In this document: positions 63,462-64,000 of the stretch, piece by piece
Numbering within the stretch: position 1 is the stretch's first letter
How the letters are laid out: every line of letters begins with the position of its first letter
Assembly (NCBI RefSeq): GCF_014648995.1
Contig: NZ_BMSE01000012.1
Span: 124,001 to 188,000 of the forward strand
DNA: 64,000 nt
DNA from: Streptomyces massasporeus
Lineage (GTDB): Bacteria; Actinomycetota; Actinomycetes; Streptomycetales; Streptomycetaceae
Direction of reading: 5' to 3'
Notes under the pieces: model-generated
Told to the model about the DNA's origin: nothing
The model's input: only the letters and a program-made list of their open reading frames with translations
Databases searched by the model: none
Translations under genes and position numbers: made by a program

Positions 63462-64000
63462 ATGACGACGCCCGTGAAGATCACGTGGGACGCGGCGAGC
63501 GCGCGCCGGGCGGAGCGGCAGTTCCTGGCCGGGCCGGCCGGGTCCGGCACACCGGTCGCCGAGGTGGTCGGCGCGATGCTGGGCGCGCACGCGCAGGTGC
63601 TCTCCGCGGCCGAGGTGTCGGTGGGGATGCGGGCGGACGGCGTGACACGGGCGGACGTACGGGCCGCCCTCTGGGACGACCGGTCCCTGATCAAGACGTA
63701 CGGCCCACGCGGCACCGTCCATCTCCTGGCGGCCCGGGAACTCCCCCTCTTCTCGGCGGCCTTGACCGCGGTGCCGACGGGGCCGAGTCCGTTTCCGCCC
63801 GGCGTACGGCTCACCGAGGAGCAGGCCGGCCAGGTCGTCACGGCGATCGGCGACGCGCTCGACGGCAGATTCCTGACCCTCGACGAGCTGTCCGAGGAGG
63901 TCGTCGCCCGCACGGGCCCCTGGGCCGGCGACCGTGTGATGCCCGCGTTCCAGGACCTGTGGCCGCGCTGGCGCCAGGTGATGCACCGGGCCGGCTGGGC
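63462..64000 (+). CDS. winged helix DNA-binding-domain protein, N-terminal part
   Basis: The first 179 codons from ATG 63462; the gene runs out of the window. MTTPVKITWDAASARRAERQFL, then SVGMRADGVTRADVRAALWDDRSLIKTYGPRGTVHLLAARELPLFSAAL is the start of the HTH_42 (winged helix DNA-binding domain, YcaQ/AlkX-like) family; the RGTxH segment is characteristic. Related YcaQ and AlkX-type proteins are DNA glycosylases for crosslinks or alkylated bases, though this branch is unassigned. An AGAGGAC-n7-GTCCTCT dyad sits 20 bases upstream. Confidence 0.85.
   Translation, partial: MTTPVKITWDAASARRAERQFLAGPAGSGTPVAEVVGAMLGAHAQVLSAAEVSVGMRADGVTRADVRAALWDDRSLIKTYGPRGTVHLLAARELPLFSAALTAVPTGPSPFPPGVRLTEEQAGQVVTAIGDALDGRFLTLDELSEEVVARTGPWAGDRVMPAFQDLWPRWRQVMHRAGW

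Overview
The window is very GC-rich with dense, strongly codon-biased genes, frequent GTG starts and ATGA/GTGA stop-start overlaps. It also carries WhiB, DUF1707, DUF402, SpoIIE-phosphatase/HATPase and class F sortase genes. All of this points to a Streptomyces chromosome. From about 30 kb onward the gene order (ychF, ppgK, ispH, xseAB, a nitroreductase, DUF4245, glpX, a WhiB-like gene, DUF1707, two fumarases, DUF402, SpoIIE phosphatase, PBP, SPFH, PadR/ABC, oxyR-ahpCD, AI-2E exporter, lytic transglycosylase, PhoH, uppS) is the core-region order I remember from other streptomycetes.

Layout. 0-1.1 kb: end of a succinate dehydrogenase/fumarate reductase flavoprotein gene and its iron-sulfur partner. 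1.05-12.2 kb: mostly leftward accessory and regulatory genes: phosphotransferase, anchored GH18-like protein, GNAT, a PAS-PAS-GAF-SpoIIE-HATPase protein, a stand-alone HATPase, Nudix, SPOR-like protein, GntR/UTRA regulator, DUF4190 membrane protein, serpin and MarR. 12.2-14.4 kb: an MMPL exporter divergent from MarR. 14.4-29.8 kb: a light-response island with an SDR/DUF2867 protein, DNA photolyase, crtE-crtI-crtB-Rieske oxygenase, the convergent crtY-crtT-crtU operon, a MerR/B12-type regulator (litR-like), a divergent ECF sigma factor (litS-like), and a DUF4397 / class F sortase / zinc-finger anti-sigma operon. 29.7-64 kb: conserved housekeeping and stress genes.

How it works together. The crt genes encode GGPP synthase, phytoene synthase, phytoene desaturase, lycopene cyclase and the CrtU desaturase/methylase, the set expected for the aromatic carotenoid isorenieratene. 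A Rieske-type oxygenase with intact metal ligands is embedded in the operon. Five transcription units of the island (SDR, photolyase, crtE, crtY, DUF4397) are each preceded by the same bipartite sequence, GCATCCG-N17-GAAG/GAAA, with an invariant 17-bp spacer. The simplest reading is one promoter class read by the adjacent ECF sigma factor. A perfect 16-bp inverted repeat between the MerR-type regulator and the sigma gene is the probable regulator operator.

Other notable structure: three convergent gene pairs overlap at their 3' ends (26, 86 and 141 bp), two of them with tails that look like read-through. Decayed copies of the fumarase 3' end lie in the fumarase intergenic region. Three 24-bp repeats run into a small gene. 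A strong leftward terminator in the last intergenic region has no annotated gene feeding it.
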